Positions 1-8,108 of a DNA stretch of 64,000 nucleotides are shown here, piece after piece; positions within the stretch are counted from its first letter, which is position 1; each line of letters starts with the position of its first letter. Source of the stretch: Rheinheimera sp. EpRS3 (GTDB lineage Bacteria > Pseudomonadota > Gammaproteobacteria > Enterobacterales > Alteromonadaceae); contig NZ_LNQS01000007.1 in the NCBI RefSeq assembly GCF_001513785.1, forward strand, positions 62,001-126,000. The letters run 5' to 3'. Under the pieces are notes generated by a model. It searched no databases. It was not told where the DNA came from and saw only the letters and a list, made by a program, of their open reading frames with translations. The translations under genes and the position numbers were made by a program.

Positions 1-972
1 GAATTTCAGGATAACCGCCGTTTATATGACTGGATTTTGGATAACATTACTATTGCCTGCCACCCACAGCAGATTGAGTTCTCACGCTTAAATCTTGAAT
101 ATGCGGTAATGAGCAAGCGTAAACTGCAAACGCTGGTAGAAAAACAGGTTGTATCCGGTTGGGACGACCCGCGTATGCCAACCATTGCCGGTTTACGCCG
201 TCGTGGTTATACGGCATCAGCTATTCGAGAGTTTGCTAAACGCATTGGTGTGACCAAGCAAGACAATGTCATTGAAATGAGCGCACTGGAAGCCTGTATC
301 CGCGAAGATTTAGATGCAGCTGCACCACGTGCTATGGCGGTGCTTGACCCGCTTAAAGTAACTATTACTAACTACCCGGCCGATGGCGTGCAGTGGGTTG
401 AGGCGCCAAATCATCCGAAAGATGACAGCATGGGCAGCCGCAAACTGCCGTTCGGGCCTGTGGTGTATATCGACCGCGCCGATTTTCGCGAAGAGGCTAA
501 CAAAAAGTATAAGCGTTTAGTGCTTAATGGTGATGTGCGTTTACGCAATGCTTATGTTATCCATGCAGATGAAGTGGTAAAAGACAGCGAAGGTAATATT
601 GTTGAATTAAAATGCAGCTATTTACCAGAAACACTGGGTGAAAACCCGGCAGATGGCCGTAAAGTGCGTGGCGTAATTCATTGGGTTGAAGCCAAACACG
701 CAGTGCCAGCCGAGTTCCGCGTTTATGATCGTTTATTCAGCGTGGCTAACCCTGCAGCAGAGGAAGACTTCCTGCAGGTGATTAATGCGCAGTCGTTAGT
801 GATTAAACAAGGTTTGGTTGAGCCGTCATTACAAACAGCTAAAGCTGAACAGGCTTATCAGTTTGAACGTGAAGGTTATTACTGCGCAGATAATAAAGAC
901 AGTAGTGCCAACAAACTGGTATTTAACCGTACAGTAGGGCTGCGGGACAGCTGGGGTAAAGAAGAGGAATAA
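1..972 (+). CDS. glnS: Glutamine--tRNA ligase, C-terminal part (5' end outside window)
   Basis: Charges tRNA-Gln with glutamine in the cytoplasm. The frame is open from base 1, so the gene is cut by the window edge and about 323 C-terminal residues are present. The segment starts with [11 protein letters not shown], typical of GlnRS, and soon shows VMSKRKL, the class I KMSKS-type ATP-binding loop. The C-terminal two-barrel anticodon-binding region follows, including [12 protein letters not shown] and the late [13 protein letters not shown] strong hairpin terminator lies about 25 bases after the stop. Identity is firm; only the missing N-terminus is unseen. Confidence 0.97.
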   Translation, partial: EFQDNRRLYDWILDNITIACHPQQIEFSRLNLEYAVMSKRKLQTLVEKQVVSGWDDPRMPTIAGLRRRGYTASAIREFAKRIGVTKQDNVIEMSALEACIREDLDAAAPRAMAVLDPLKVTITNYPADGVQWVEAPNHPKDDSMGSRKLPFGPVVYIDRADFREEANKKYKRLVLNGDVRLRNAYVIHADEVVKDSEGNIVELKCSYLPETLGENPADGRKVRGVIHWVEAKHAVPAEFRVYDRLFSVANPAAEEDFLQVINAQSLVIKQGLVEPSLQTAKAEQAYQFEREGYYCADNKDSSANKLVFNRTVGLRDSWGKEEE

Positions 973-995
973 TAATCCTCTGTAACCAGATAAAT

Positions 996-1016
996 AAAGG
1001 CCGCATTGCGGCCTTT
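996..1016. terminator. Bidirectional hairpin between glnS and the DUF3185 gene
   Basis: A perfect 9-bp stem AAAGGCCGC/GCGGCCTTT with a 3-base loop sits between two convergent genes. The A and T ends of the stem give a short U-tract in either direction, so it probably ends both transcripts. Confidence 0.8.
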
Positions 1017-1032
1017 ATGCATGTTAAGCAGT

Positions 1033-1227
1033 TTATTTCTTCAGCAAAACACCCAGACCTACAATCGCAGCTATGGCACCACCCACCAGAAACCAAATAG
1101 AGTTGTCTGTTGGATTGCCTGTTACTACCTCAGTTACCTGAGACGCGGCTGAATTGTATTCGGTGTAACCAAAGTATAATAAAATGACACCGGCGACCAA
1201 AATTGCCAAACCCAGAATTTTATTCAT
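1033..1227 (-). CDS. DUF3185 family small membrane protein
   Basis: A 64-residue protein with two hydrophobic segments (about residues 4-20 and 45-61). They are separated by a polar stretch containing GNPTDNSIWFLVGG, which matches the DUF3185 pattern (GxPTDxxxWxLxGG). The family has no established function; it is a small inner-membrane protein. It runs convergent to glnS, and its start is preceded by AGGAGA about 7 bases upstream on the minus strand. The family call is from recalled pattern, not a search. Confidence 0.75.
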   Translation of the reverse strand: MNKILGLAILVAGVILLYFGYTEYNSAASQVTEVVTGNPTDNSIWFLVGGAIAAIVGLGVLLKK

Positions 1228-1365
1228 GTTTATCTCCTGTCTTCTCTCTTAATCAGGCTGTTGTTCTGTATTTTTATAAAGTAAATATCAGGTTTAGGCT
1301 GACTATTTTCAGCAAATTAGATAATACTTCATTGATAACATGGCACAGTTATTCGGTGAAAAATA

Positions 1366-2205
1366 GTGATACGTATAATTTTACTTTATTTTTGCCTGTT
1401 TACGGCTAGCGGTGCTGCGGAATTGGTGCGCTATCCTGCGATTGCGCACGTTGAAGATCCACGGTCTGTTTATCCATTAGCCTTGCTGGAACTGGCATTG
1501 GCACAATCGGAGCGGCAGTATCAGCTGCAAAGCTCGTCTGAGCGGATGTCTAAATCACGCAGTATAGTTTTTTTAAAAGAGCAGGCCGAGCTGGATGTAC
1601 TGTGGACGATGACGTCTGTTGAGCGCGAGCTGGATTTACGGCCTATTCGCATTCCCATTTTTAAAGGCCTTAGCGGTTATCGTATTATGTTGATCCGCAA
1701 CGACCAGCAGGCTAAATTTTCAGCCAGCGCTAAACCTGCGCAAATCCGCCGTCTGGTGTATGCGCAGGGCCATGACTGGGTAGATGCCAAAGTACTGCAG
1801 CTTAACGGCTTTTCGGTAATTGGCGCTGCCGGCTATGACAATTTATTCTCCATGCTGGAAAAAGGCCGGGTGGATGCGGTGCCACGCAACGCGCTGGAAA
1901 TTGCTGATGAAGCCGCACTGCTTACAGAGCGTAATATAGTGACAGAGCAAAACTGGGTGCTTTATTATCCTACCGCCAGCTATTTTTTTGTTAATTATGC
2001 TAACGAGCAACTGGCAAAGGATATTGAAAACGGGCTGCACAAAATGGTTGCCGATGGCACTTTTGATCAGCTTTTTTATCAGTTTTTCGCCAATCATCTG
2101 GCAGAGCTAAAACTGGATAAGCGGCAAATAATAAAGCTGGATAATCCGCTTTTACCTGCACAAACGCCTATTAAAGACGGCCGACTCTGGTATTATCCGC
2201 AGTAA
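1366..2205 (+). CDS. Periplasmic solute-binding (SBP type 3-like) protein
   Basis: A 279-residue protein starting at GTG, with GGTGAA a few bases upstream. Residues 1-18 form a signal peptide (hydrophobic core, then SGAAEL). The body has the two-lobe layout of amino-acid-type binding proteins: a segment like FKGLSGYRIMLIRND, then VDAVPRNALEI (the usual slot-reporting VDAxxxN region), and a C-terminal NGLHKMVADGTFDQLF, matching the family's final helix (xxLxxMxxDGTxxxI). It stands alone without permease genes. In Alteromonadales such lone domains are often sensors or of unknown role, so the ligand is not predictable. Confidence 0.75.
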   Translation: MIRIILLYFCLFTASGAAELVRYPAIAHVEDPRSVYPLALLELALAQSERQYQLQSSSERMSKSRSIVFLKEQAELDVLWTMTSVERELDLRPIRIPIFKGLSGYRIMLIRNDQQAKFSASAKPAQIRRLVYAQGHDWVDAKVLQLNGFSVIGAAGYDNLFSMLEKGRVDAVPRNALEIADEAALLTERNIVTEQNWVLYYPTASYFFVNYANEQLAKDIENGLHKMVADGTFDQLFYQFFANHLAELKLDKRQIIKLDNPLLPAQTPIKDGRLWYYPQ

Positions 2206-2235
2206 GTATCGTATTTTTACCCAACCTCTGGATGT

Positions 2236-2862
2236 ATGATGGACCTATTCTTAGCGGTGCTGTTTTTTGCCTTTTCTACCACTATCACACCTGGCCCTAA
2301 CAACGTAATGATTATGTCATCCGGCGTTAATTATGGTGTCAAGGCCAGCGTGCCACACTGGTTGGGAATATGTTTGGGTTTCCCGCTAATGGTACTGCTG
2401 GTGGGGCTGGGGTTTGGTGCTGTGTTTGAGCGTTATCCGCATCTGCATCAACTGATTAAAGTGGTTGGGGTGGTTTATCTTATCTGGCTGGCCTGGCACA
2501 TTGCCAGCGCTGAACCAAAAGCAATAGAAAAAGGCAAAAGTAAGCCATTCAGCTTTATACAGGCTGCATTATTTCAATGGGTTAATGGCAAGGCGTGGGT
2601 GATGGCCAGTGGTGCTGTCGCCGCCTTTACTACGGTAGGGGGCGTGTATTGGCTGGAAGTGAGCGTAATTACCGCCGCTTTTTTATTGGTCGCTTTTCCT
2701 TGTGTGGGGGCCTGGCTGGTATTTGGTGCAGCCCTCAGAGCGGTGCTAACTAAACCTTTGTTTCAGCGTATATTTAATATTTGCATGGCCATTATTTTGC
2801 TGTTATCAGTAGTGCCGGTGGTGATCGAAATCTGGCATTATTATTTTATGCCAGCAACATAA
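2236..2862 (+). CDS. LysE/RhtB-family amino acid exporter
   Basis: A 208-residue inner-membrane protein with about six hydrophobic segments. Near the N-terminus is TPGPNNVMIMSSG, the hallmark of the LysE/RhtB superfamily, which exports amino acids and related metabolites by proton exchange. Length fits the family (about 200-210). Two in-frame ATGs open the gene (2236 and 2239). The substrate cannot be told from sequence. The following gene begins within 31 bases, so the two may be cotranscribed. Confidence 0.88.
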   Translation: MMDLFLAVLFFAFSTTITPGPNNVMIMSSGVNYGVKASVPHWLGICLGFPLMVLLVGLGFGAVFERYPHLHQLIKVVGVVYLIWLAWHIASAEPKAIEKGKSKPFSFIQAALFQWVNGKAWVMASGAVAAFTTVGGVYWLEVSVITAAFLLVAFPCVGAWLVFGAALRAVLTKPLFQRIFNICMAIILLLSVVPVVIEIWHYYFMPAT

Positions 2863-2892
2863 TTGTGGTTTGATAGTTTGGGTTTTGCACAG

Positions 2893-3420
2893 ATGAATGG
2901 CAGTGAGGAAAAAATAAAGCTGGAGCATGAAGCGGCAAGGCTGTTTATGCGCCTGTACGAGCAGCGCTTTGGTATTGCTATGCGCCATATCTGGCATAAC
3001 GAGCCGGCCCGGCCGGATGTATCCTGTTATTACGATGCGCAAAAGCTGGATTTAGAAATTGCTCATCTTTATGGTAGCGAAGCAGAAGCCATGCATATTC
3101 TGGGGCGCGAGCTGGGCACTAATACCCACAAAGAGCTAATGGCGCTGCTGCGCACACCGGCGCAGCATCGGTTGCTAACCGCACTTAATCGCCTGATCAG
3201 CAATAAAGCCGAAAAAAACTACCATACTGAACGGGTCTGGCTGGTGATCCGTAATGCCAACCCGTTATGGACCCGGCGCGATATTTTGCAGTATTACAAA
3301 CAACTGCATATGCCAAAACGGCATCCGTTTGAACAAATCTGGTTAATTGGTGATATGCAGGGGCAAAGCGGCATAATGGCACTGTACCCTGCAAGTCTGA
3401 CCGCACTGGAGCTTGGCTGA
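2893..3420 (+). CDS. Conserved hypothetical protein, possible nuclease-like fold
   Basis: About 175 residues if the first ATG (2893) is used. The frame also allows a TTG at 2863, directly after the preceding stop, but neither start has a clear ribosome site. It has no signal peptide or membrane helix. The stretch PDVSCYYDAQKLDLEIAHLYG has the spacing of a PD-(D/E)XK-like core, but no lysine follows in the expected place, so a nuclease role is only a weak inference. Its stop overlaps the next start (TGATG), suggesting translational coupling with the small membrane protein that follows. Confidence 0.6.
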   Translation: MNGSEEKIKLEHEAARLFMRLYEQRFGIAMRHIWHNEPARPDVSCYYDAQKLDLEIAHLYGSEAEAMHILGRELGTNTHKELMALLRTPAQHRLLTALNRLISNKAEKNYHTERVWLVIRNANPLWTRRDILQYYKQLHMPKRHPFEQIWLIGDMQGQSGIMALYPASLTALELG

Positions 3421-3794
3421 TGCTGGCATTTTATCAACGCTGGGCGCGGCGCATGTATCCGGCGAGGGCCTTGTTTGTTGTACTGTTTTTACTGGCAGTT
3501 AGCGCCTTTGGCTGGCTGCTGTTTAGCGCAACACCGGAGTTTGCTCAGCGCTGGCAGCTTACTGCGGTATTATGCGGTGTCAGCAGTTTACTGCTCTGGC
3601 TGTGGGCAGTAGTGTTTTATCCTGAATTACCAACGGCAGATCACAACGCTGCCACGCTACATAAAATTAAAATACGCCTGCAACGGCTATGTTATTACCT
3701 GTTGGCTATGCTGGTAACAGTGTTACTGCTGGCGACAACATACCTTGGCCTGCGTGTACTTAAAGGTATAATAGCCACCCTGTTTTTTAGCTGA
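3420..3794 (+). CDS. Hypothetical small inner-membrane protein
   Basis: A 124-residue protein with three likely membrane helices (about residues 17-35, 46-66 and 95-118). A short polar loop carries LPTADHNAATLHKIKIRLQRL. Its ATG overlaps the previous stop, so the two are probably one translational unit, and earP starts 11 bases after its end. No family is recognised. Confidence 0.65.
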   Translation: MLAFYQRWARRMYPARALFVVLFLLAVSAFGWLLFSATPEFAQRWQLTAVLCGVSSLLLWLWAVVFYPELPTADHNAATLHKIKIRLQRLCYYLLAMLVTVLLLATTYLGLRVLKGIIATLFFS

Positions 3795-3805
3795 CGATAT
3801 ATTTG

Positions 3806-4975
3806 ATGCCTGCAACTGCCCGCCGCTGGGATATTTTCTGCGCTGTTATAGATAACTTTGGTGATATCGGTATTTGCTGGCGGCTAAGCCGGCAACTGGC
3901 TGCCGAACAGGGTATTGCAGTGCGGTTGTGGGTGGATGATTTAGCCAGCTTTAACAAAATTTGCCCACAGGTGGATATTAACCAGACACAGCAGAATATT
4001 GCCGGTGTTACTATTACGCTGTGGTCTGACAATACCGACTGGCAGGCAAATGGTATCGCCAGCGTAGTGGTGGAGGCGTTGGCGTGTAATGTGCCAATGC
4101 CTTATCAGCAATTAATGGCACAGCAAGATGTAAAGCCGTTATGGCTGAATCTGGAATACTTATCGGCAGAAGCCTGGGTAGAGGGCTGCCATGCGCTGCC
4201 GTCGCCGCAGCCACATTTAGCACTGGATAAATATTTCTTTTTCCCCGGTTTTACTGCTGGCACTGGTGGTTTGCTGCAAGAGGCGAATGTGCAACAGCTT
4301 GGCGCGCAGTTTCTGGCTGATGCCTCAGCGCAGCAACAGTTCTGGCAGCAGTTAGGGGTTGATAACCACGGGTATTACCAGCAAAAAATTTCGCTGTTTG
4401 CTTATGATCATCCGAAAATTGAAAGTTTACTGGCCTGCTGGCAACAACCGGATATCAACACTTTGTGTCTGGTGCCTGAAGGCGCGCTAGCCAACCAGTT
4501 AATGCAGTTTTACCCGCAGCTAAAACAGCACGGCGAGCTGGTAATAAATACGCTGACATTAAAGGTATTGCCTTTTATGCCACAAGACGATTACGACAAG
4601 CTGCTCTTTGCCTGTGATATTAACTTTGTTCGCGGTGAAGATTCGGTTATCCGCGCGCACTGGGCAGCTAAGCCTTTTATCTGGCAAATTTATCGCCAGG
4701 CAGAGCAGGCCCATCTGGATAAGCTGCAGGCTTTTATGCAGCGTTACTGTGAGCAAATGCCTGAAGATGTTGCTGATAACTTGCAAGAATTCTGGCTGGC
4801 CTGGAATACCGACAGTGCGCTTGGCGAGCGCTGGCAAAAATGTAGTGCAAAGCTGGCGCAAATCGCCGAATATAACCGGTATTGGCGCACAGCGTTAACG
4901 GCAAACGGAGATCTTGCCAGCAACCTCGTGCACTTTGTTGAAAAAAAATTTATAATGCGACGCAATTTTTCCTAA
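3806..4975 (+). CDS. earP: EF-P arginine rhamnosyltransferase EarP
   Basis: Transfers rhamnose from dTDP-rhamnose to Arg32 of elongation factor P. The protein of about 389 residues opens with WDIFCAVIDNFGDIGICWRL. The acidic residues of this segment (Asp16, Asp20) match the catalytic region of the family. Near residue 270 it has FVRGEDSVIRAHWAAKPFIWQIY, the conserved nucleotide-sugar-binding signature. A TTG directly precedes the ATG; the ATG is preferred. efp follows 21 bases later, the usual pairing of enzyme and substrate. Confidence 0.95.
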   Translation: MPATARRWDIFCAVIDNFGDIGICWRLSRQLAAEQGIAVRLWVDDLASFNKICPQVDINQTQQNIAGVTITLWSDNTDWQANGIASVVVEALACNVPMPYQQLMAQQDVKPLWLNLEYLSAEAWVEGCHALPSPQPHLALDKYFFFPGFTAGTGGLLQEANVQQLGAQFLADASAQQQFWQQLGVDNHGYYQQKISLFAYDHPKIESLLACWQQPDINTLCLVPEGALANQLMQFYPQLKQHGELVINTLTLKVLPFMPQDDYDKLLFACDINFVRGEDSVIRAHWAAKPFIWQIYRQAEQAHLDKLQAFMQRYCEQMPEDVADNLQEFWLAWNTDSALGERWQKCSAKLAQIAEYNRYWRTALTANGDLASNLVHFVEKKFIMRRNFS

Positions 4976-4996
4976 CGAGAAGATATTTCAGTCATG

Positions 4997-5554
4997 ATGA
5001 AGACAGCTCAAGAACTGCGTGCTGGCCAGGTGATTATGGTTGGCACAGAACCAATGGTAATTTTAAAAGCCGAGTTTAACAAATCCGGCCGTAACTCTGC
5101 CGTGGTTAAAATGAAAATGAAAAACCTGCTGAATGCGCAGGGCATGGAAACGGTATACCGTGCTGATGACAAATTTGAACAGGTTCTGCTGGAAACTAAA
5201 GAAGTAACTTATTCTTACTTCTCTGATCCTATGTATGTCTTTATGGATCAGGAATACAACCAGTTCGAAGTTGAAGCAGAAAACATGACCGAAGCACTGA
5301 AGTACCTGGTAGATGGTATGGAGTGCTCAGTGGTGTTCTATAACGAGCGGCCAATTTCTGTTGACCTGCCAACGGTTGTAGTACGCACTGTCACTTACAC
5401 TGAACCAGCAGCCCGTGGTGATACTTCAGGTAAAGTATTAAAACCAGCTAAAATTGAAACTGGTTTTGAGCTAATGGTACCGGCGTTCGTGGAAGAAGGC
5501 GACAAAATCGAAATCGATACCCGTACCGACGAGTACCGCAGCCGCGCCAAGTAA
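4997..5554 (+). CDS. efp: Elongation factor P (Arg32, rhamnosylated type)
   Basis: Relieves ribosome stalling at polyproline stretches. Two ATGs are adjacent (4994 and 4997). Starting at the second gives [11 protein letters not shown] and places the modified residue of KSGRNSAV at Arg32, the standard numbering, with 185 residues in all. It has the three EF-P domains: an N-terminal KOW-like domain with the Arg32 loop, then two OB-like domains ending in DEYRSRAK. Arg rather than Lys at this position goes with the adjacent earP and not with EpmA/EpmB. A strong terminator follows. Confidence 0.97.
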   Translation: MKTAQELRAGQVIMVGTEPMVILKAEFNKSGRNSAVVKMKMKNLLNAQGMETVYRADDKFEQVLLETKEVTYSYFSDPMYVFMDQEYNQFEVEAENMTEALKYLVDGMECSVVFYNERPISVDLPTVVVRTVTYTEPAARGDTSGKVLKPAKIETGFELMVPAFVEEGDKIEIDTRTDEYRSRAK

Positions 5555-5577
5555 TACTGGCAGGTTAAATGAAAAAG

Positions 5578-5601
5578 AAGGCGCTCAGGCGCCTTTTTTA
5601 A
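5578..5601 (+). terminator. Rho-independent terminator of efp
   Basis: Stem AAGGCGC/GCGCCTT with a 4-base loop, followed by TTTT, 23 bases after the efp stop. It marks the end of the core chromosome segment. The attI-like sequence begins about 50 bases later. Confidence 0.88.
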
Positions 5602-5650
5602 TGCCCGTGGTTTTACCATACCGCCTACAGCCCAACCCTTCCTCGCTCTT

Positions 5651-5762
5651 AAAAACCTGTTGATTTACTGAACCTTGTTCGATAGCTTGTTTTCATCAAC
5701 GAAAGATAGAAATGAATTTATACAGTGTGAAAGCGTGTGAGTTCCAAACGATTAAACTGTTA
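5651..5762 (+). other. Second attI-like integron site, without an integrase gene
   Basis: Aligns without gaps to the attI region beside intI (49701-49812). I count 78 identical bases in the first 110. The conserved blocks are CTGTTGATTTA-like, GATAGCTTGTT, AAAGATAGAA, GTGAAAGCGTGTG, TCCAAAC and the final CTGTTA crossover. No integrase remnant lies between it and the efp terminator. Cassette-like genes follow in the polarity expected of an integron. Confidence 0.75.
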
Positions 5763-5780
5763 TAGCTATGGAGTTGTTAA

Positions 5781-6212
5781 TTGAGTCCTGGTGATTTTTT
5801 AGAGCTCATATTCGAAATAGCCCCGGCTTTCAGAGCCGAATGGGAGAGTGAAGATAATTTATTTGTACGAGACGATGGTAGTTATAACTTTCATTCTGTT
5901 TGCAGTAAGTTTTCTCACTATTTTATTACTCAGGAAAAGCACAAATATGCCTCAAGAAATGACGTCATGTGGAATCCCACGATTGCAGATTCTAAGCTAA
6001 TTTATTTGTTCAGTTTGTTTGAATCGAATATAGAAAATATCGAGACAAAAGAATCGTTGAAAACGCCGGAAGGCTCGCTATCAAATGCTATATGCACATG
6101 TTTTCTCGAAAATATTTCTCAAACAAATGCAGGTGAGTATGCAAAGGGGTTCATGGGCAAAAAAAGCAGAGCTTACTTTGAGCAATGGCATGTTTATAGT
6201 AAAAGGCTATAA
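5781..6212 (+). CDS. Hypothetical protein, satellite cassette S1 (DUF7674-like)
   Basis: A 143-residue soluble protein starting at TTG. GGAG seven bases upstream supports this start, and the nearby ATG at 5768 is in another frame and stops at once. It begins SPGDFLELIFEIAPAFRAEWE and ends with GKKSRAYFEQWHVYSKRL. This start and end pattern resembles small proteins I recall as DUF7674, of unknown function. It is the first gene after the orphan attI-like site, and its stop codon lies inside the next attC, as is usual for cassettes. Codon use is A+T-richer than the neighbouring core genes. Confidence 0.65.
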   Translation: MSPGDFLELIFEIAPAFRAEWESEDNLFVRDDGSYNFHSVCSKFSHYFITQEKHKYASRNDVMWNPTIADSKLIYLFSLFESNIENIETKESLKTPEGSLSNAICTCFLENISQTNAGEYAKGFMGKKSRAYFEQWHVYSKRL

Positions 6213-6306
6213 CAGCTTGCTTACTTTCGCTCCGATTACAAAACAAATTGGCCTCCACGGGTTTGTTTACGCTGAGTTGTGGCAACCCATTAGCGATGCG
6301 TGAGGC
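6207..6306 (+). other. attC site of satellite cassette S1 (degenerate right core)
   Basis: About 100 bp, clearly of the same family as attC7, attC9 and attC11 of the main integron. Shared elements in order are TAACA-G-TTGCTTA-TTTCG-TCCG, GGCCTCCACGGG, TACGCTG, GGCA-CCCATTAGC. The 5' core is CTATAAC. The 3' core reads GTGAGGC in place of GTTAGGC, a change that should weaken recombination. Confidence 0.72.
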
Positions 6307-6315
6307 TGCTCTGTA

Positions 6316-6636
6316 ATGCATCTGTATAGACTCAGGTATTTCTTTTCTGCGGGGAGCAACGTTTGTCTTTGGGCTGAGAATGAAGCTGCGCGCCAGAAGT
6401 GGGACTATCCAATAGATGCGCAGCGTCTGCCGTTGCCTGAAAACACATGGCGGTTTTCGTTCCACCTTTGCGCTTGGTACGACACGAGCATTGATTGGAG
6501 CTATCCACCAAACCCTTCGCCATGGGACGTGCGAGAGCGCACTAACTTCAATCTTGCTGCGCAGCGATTTCTGGCTAGTCTTCGTGAACAACTGGGAGCA
6601 GATTTTGAAATTATTGATGAGTCAGAAACGGCCTAA
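6316..6636 (+). CDS. Conserved hypothetical protein, satellite cassette S2
   Basis: A 106-residue soluble protein beginning MHLYRLRYFFSAGSNVCLW, with a central HLCAWYDTSIDWSYPPNPSPW and an acidic end. This pattern (LYRLRYFF...ICLW...AWYDTSIDWSYPPDPSPW) is one I recall from a widespread uncharacterised bacterial family. The start lies 10 bases after the preceding attC. The stop lies in GCCTAAC, a canonical 5' attC core. No function is assigned. Confidence 0.68.
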   Translation: MHLYRLRYFFSAGSNVCLWAENEAARQKWDYPIDAQRLPLPENTWRFSFHLCAWYDTSIDWSYPPNPSPWDVRERTNFNLAAQRFLASLREQLGADFEIIDESETA

Positions 6637-6741
6637 CATGAGAAAAAGGAGTTGGAGGCAATTAAAGGCACTTAAGATTAACCCGCTATATCCAGTCAGT
6701 GGCTTGAGTAAATGGCGATTATCAGTGCCGCTCTCTTAGTT
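6631..6741 (+). other. Possible degraded attC after satellite cassette S2
   Basis: GCCTAAC (6631-6637) is a perfect 5' core, and CTTAGTT (6735-6741) could be a decayed 3' core. An internal inverted pair GGCACT/AGTGCC fits a folded attC, but the rest of the palindrome is poor. Confidence 0.3.
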
Positions 6742-6763
6742 GATACGTGATTGAAGGAAGCTT

Positions 6764-7270
6764 ATGAGCAATATCGAAGAGTCTGAGTTTGTAAAAAGTA
6801 AACGTGGAAAGTGGTCTAAATCTGGCGTTCCTCATAGAGGTTGGCGTTGCGTCGATATTGAAGATCTCGGTGAGCCTTCTACTACTTGTGGTATGTGTGA
6901 ATCACAAGAAATTCGCTTCGTACATTTTATGGAGCATAGTAATTATCCTGAGGTCCTTCAGGTTGGTTGTGTTTGTGCAGGGCATATGGAAGGAAACCTT
7001 GCCGCGTCACAGGCTCGCGAAGCATCTATGAAAAGCAGGGCGGCAAAGCGAAAGCGCTGGGTTACGCGAGCATGGAAAATTTCAGCTAAAGGCAATCCAC
7101 ACATAACCGCAGATGGATACAGAATTACGGTTTATCCTAGAGGCAATGGTTGGGCATGTACTTTAGCCGGTCTTGTCAGCGGTGCAGTTCAACACTCTCG
7201 TAGATATTTTAAAACTATTGAAGAGGCTAAGCTCGCGGCATTCGACCATATTACAAAAAAAAGCGCATAA
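6764..7270 (+). CDS. Hypothetical cysteine-motif protein, satellite cassette S3
   Basis: A 168-residue protein with AAGGAAG just before the ATG. Residues about 20-75 hold SGVPHRGWRCVDIEDLGEP, then CGMCES, then VGCVCAGHMEG. The CxxC...CxC arrangement suggests metal binding, probably zinc. A basic segment (KSRAAKRKRW) and a C-terminal domain with RITVYPRGNGWACTLAG follow. I recall this as a recurrent uncharacterised family in mobile regions. Function is unknown. Confidence 0.7.
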   Translation: MSNIEESEFVKSKRGKWSKSGVPHRGWRCVDIEDLGEPSTTCGMCESQEIRFVHFMEHSNYPEVLQVGCVCAGHMEGNLAASQAREASMKSRAAKRKRWVTRAWKISAKGNPHITADGYRITVYPRGNGWACTLAGLVSGAVQHSRRYFKTIEEAKLAAFDHITKKSA

Positions 7271-7373
7271 TAAAACAATCAAGCTGATGGTTTGTAAGTT
7301 GAATTATGCTACTGCTCCACTCATTTATGGTAAAAGCACAGCTTTGAAATTGCATCTTACCGCGGTGTTAAAT
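7265..7373 (+). other. Possible attC after satellite cassette S3
   Basis: The interval runs from GCATAAT, at the stop of S3, to GTTAAAT, which fits the GTTRRRY core exactly. The length of 109 bp is in the attC range. An imperfect internal pair (CAAGCTG left, CAGCTTTG right) is present, but symmetry is modest. Confidence 0.4.
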
Positions 7374-7389
7374 ATTTTTGAGAAACCTG

Positions 7390-8085
7390 ATGAAGACAGA
7401 TAACTTAGGTGGCGGATGGTCAAAATTTACAGTTCTTGAACCAGAAACCCAAACATTCTACAACCGCTATTATTACAAACGAATCTTAGCCCATAGGGTT
7501 GTAATTGATACCCCAAAGGCGAAAGCTTTAGCTGCGTATACTTTGATTGAAAAAGATCTCCGAAGCGTATTAGTTTGGCTTTATGAGATTAGAGGGCTAC
7601 TTGCTGACGACAAGGTTATAGCTGGTAAAAAAGGATCGCAGAAAACGGCACATGATCGAACTAGGTACAATTTGATAAAAGGTCTTTTTGTTGCGTCTCT
7701 CACATTTTATGCTAAATGCTTTACAAGCTGTGAAGGACGAAGAATTAAGCTGGAAAAGAAAAATCTATCTGACGACTTTCAAAAGGACCACGACTCTATC
7801 ATGGAGATGAGACACAACTTTGCAGCACACAGCGGTGCTAAGCAGGTTGAGAAAGTTCATGTCGTTCTGGCCCTTGACAGTAAGAAGCGAAAAGGAGCGG
7901 TTCCTTTTATAACAAGAGAACTTGGTCAGCCAGATTCTTACAATCTTGATAGTACTTTAGAGTTTATAGCTTTGGCTTTGCATGTTAAGGAATTCGTTGA
8001 TCTCAAGGTTGATACTTTAAACGAAAAGCTGTTAAAAGATGACATTCTTACAAAGCCACCAGAATATTGGTATAAAAAAACTTAA
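7390..8085 (+). CDS. Hypothetical protein with HEPN-like RxxxxxH motif, satellite cassette S4
   Basis: A 231-residue, mostly helical soluble protein. The ATG at 7390 is preferred to one 12 bases upstream. Its centre has EMRHNFAAHSG, an R-x5-H arrangement like the active site of HEPN-type RNases, or of the related non-catalytic helical proteins. The surrounding helices (LIEKDLRSVLVWLYEIRGLL; ALHVKEFVDLKVDTLNEKLL) fit a helical bundle. No partner gene is present. The stop overlaps ACTTAAC, a perfect 5' attC core. The HEPN assignment is inference. Confidence 0.65.
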   Translation: MKTDNLGGGWSKFTVLEPETQTFYNRYYYKRILAHRVVIDTPKAKALAAYTLIEKDLRSVLVWLYEIRGLLADDKVIAGKKGSQKTAHDRTRYNLIKGLFVASLTFYAKCFTSCEGRRIKLEKKNLSDDFQKDHDSIMEMRHNFAAHSGAKQVEKVHVVLALDSKKRKGAVPFITRELGQPDSYNLDSTLEFIALALHVKEFVDLKVDTLNEKLLKDDILTKPPEYWYKKT

Positions 8086-8100
8086 CAAGTTACTTTTAAG
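8080..8100 (+). other. Truncated attC (5' core only) at the end of the satellite array
   Basis: ACTTAACAAG matches the first part of the attC sites in this genome (RYYYAAC then AAG). Only about 22 bases then remain before the next ATG at 8109, so the right half is missing. It looks like the point where the array was cut and joined to core sequence. Confidence 0.4.
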
Positions 8101-8108
8101 GACGATAC

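Noticed and set aside
2863-2892. TTG start directly after the LysE-family stop
   Set aside because: No ribosome site and no conserved residues in the ten extra codons; the ATG at 2893 was preferred, although not strongly.
6151-6591. 146-residue minus-strand frame across cassette S2
   Set aside because: Crosses an attC and opposes a conserved hypothetical gene; basic, low-complexity product.
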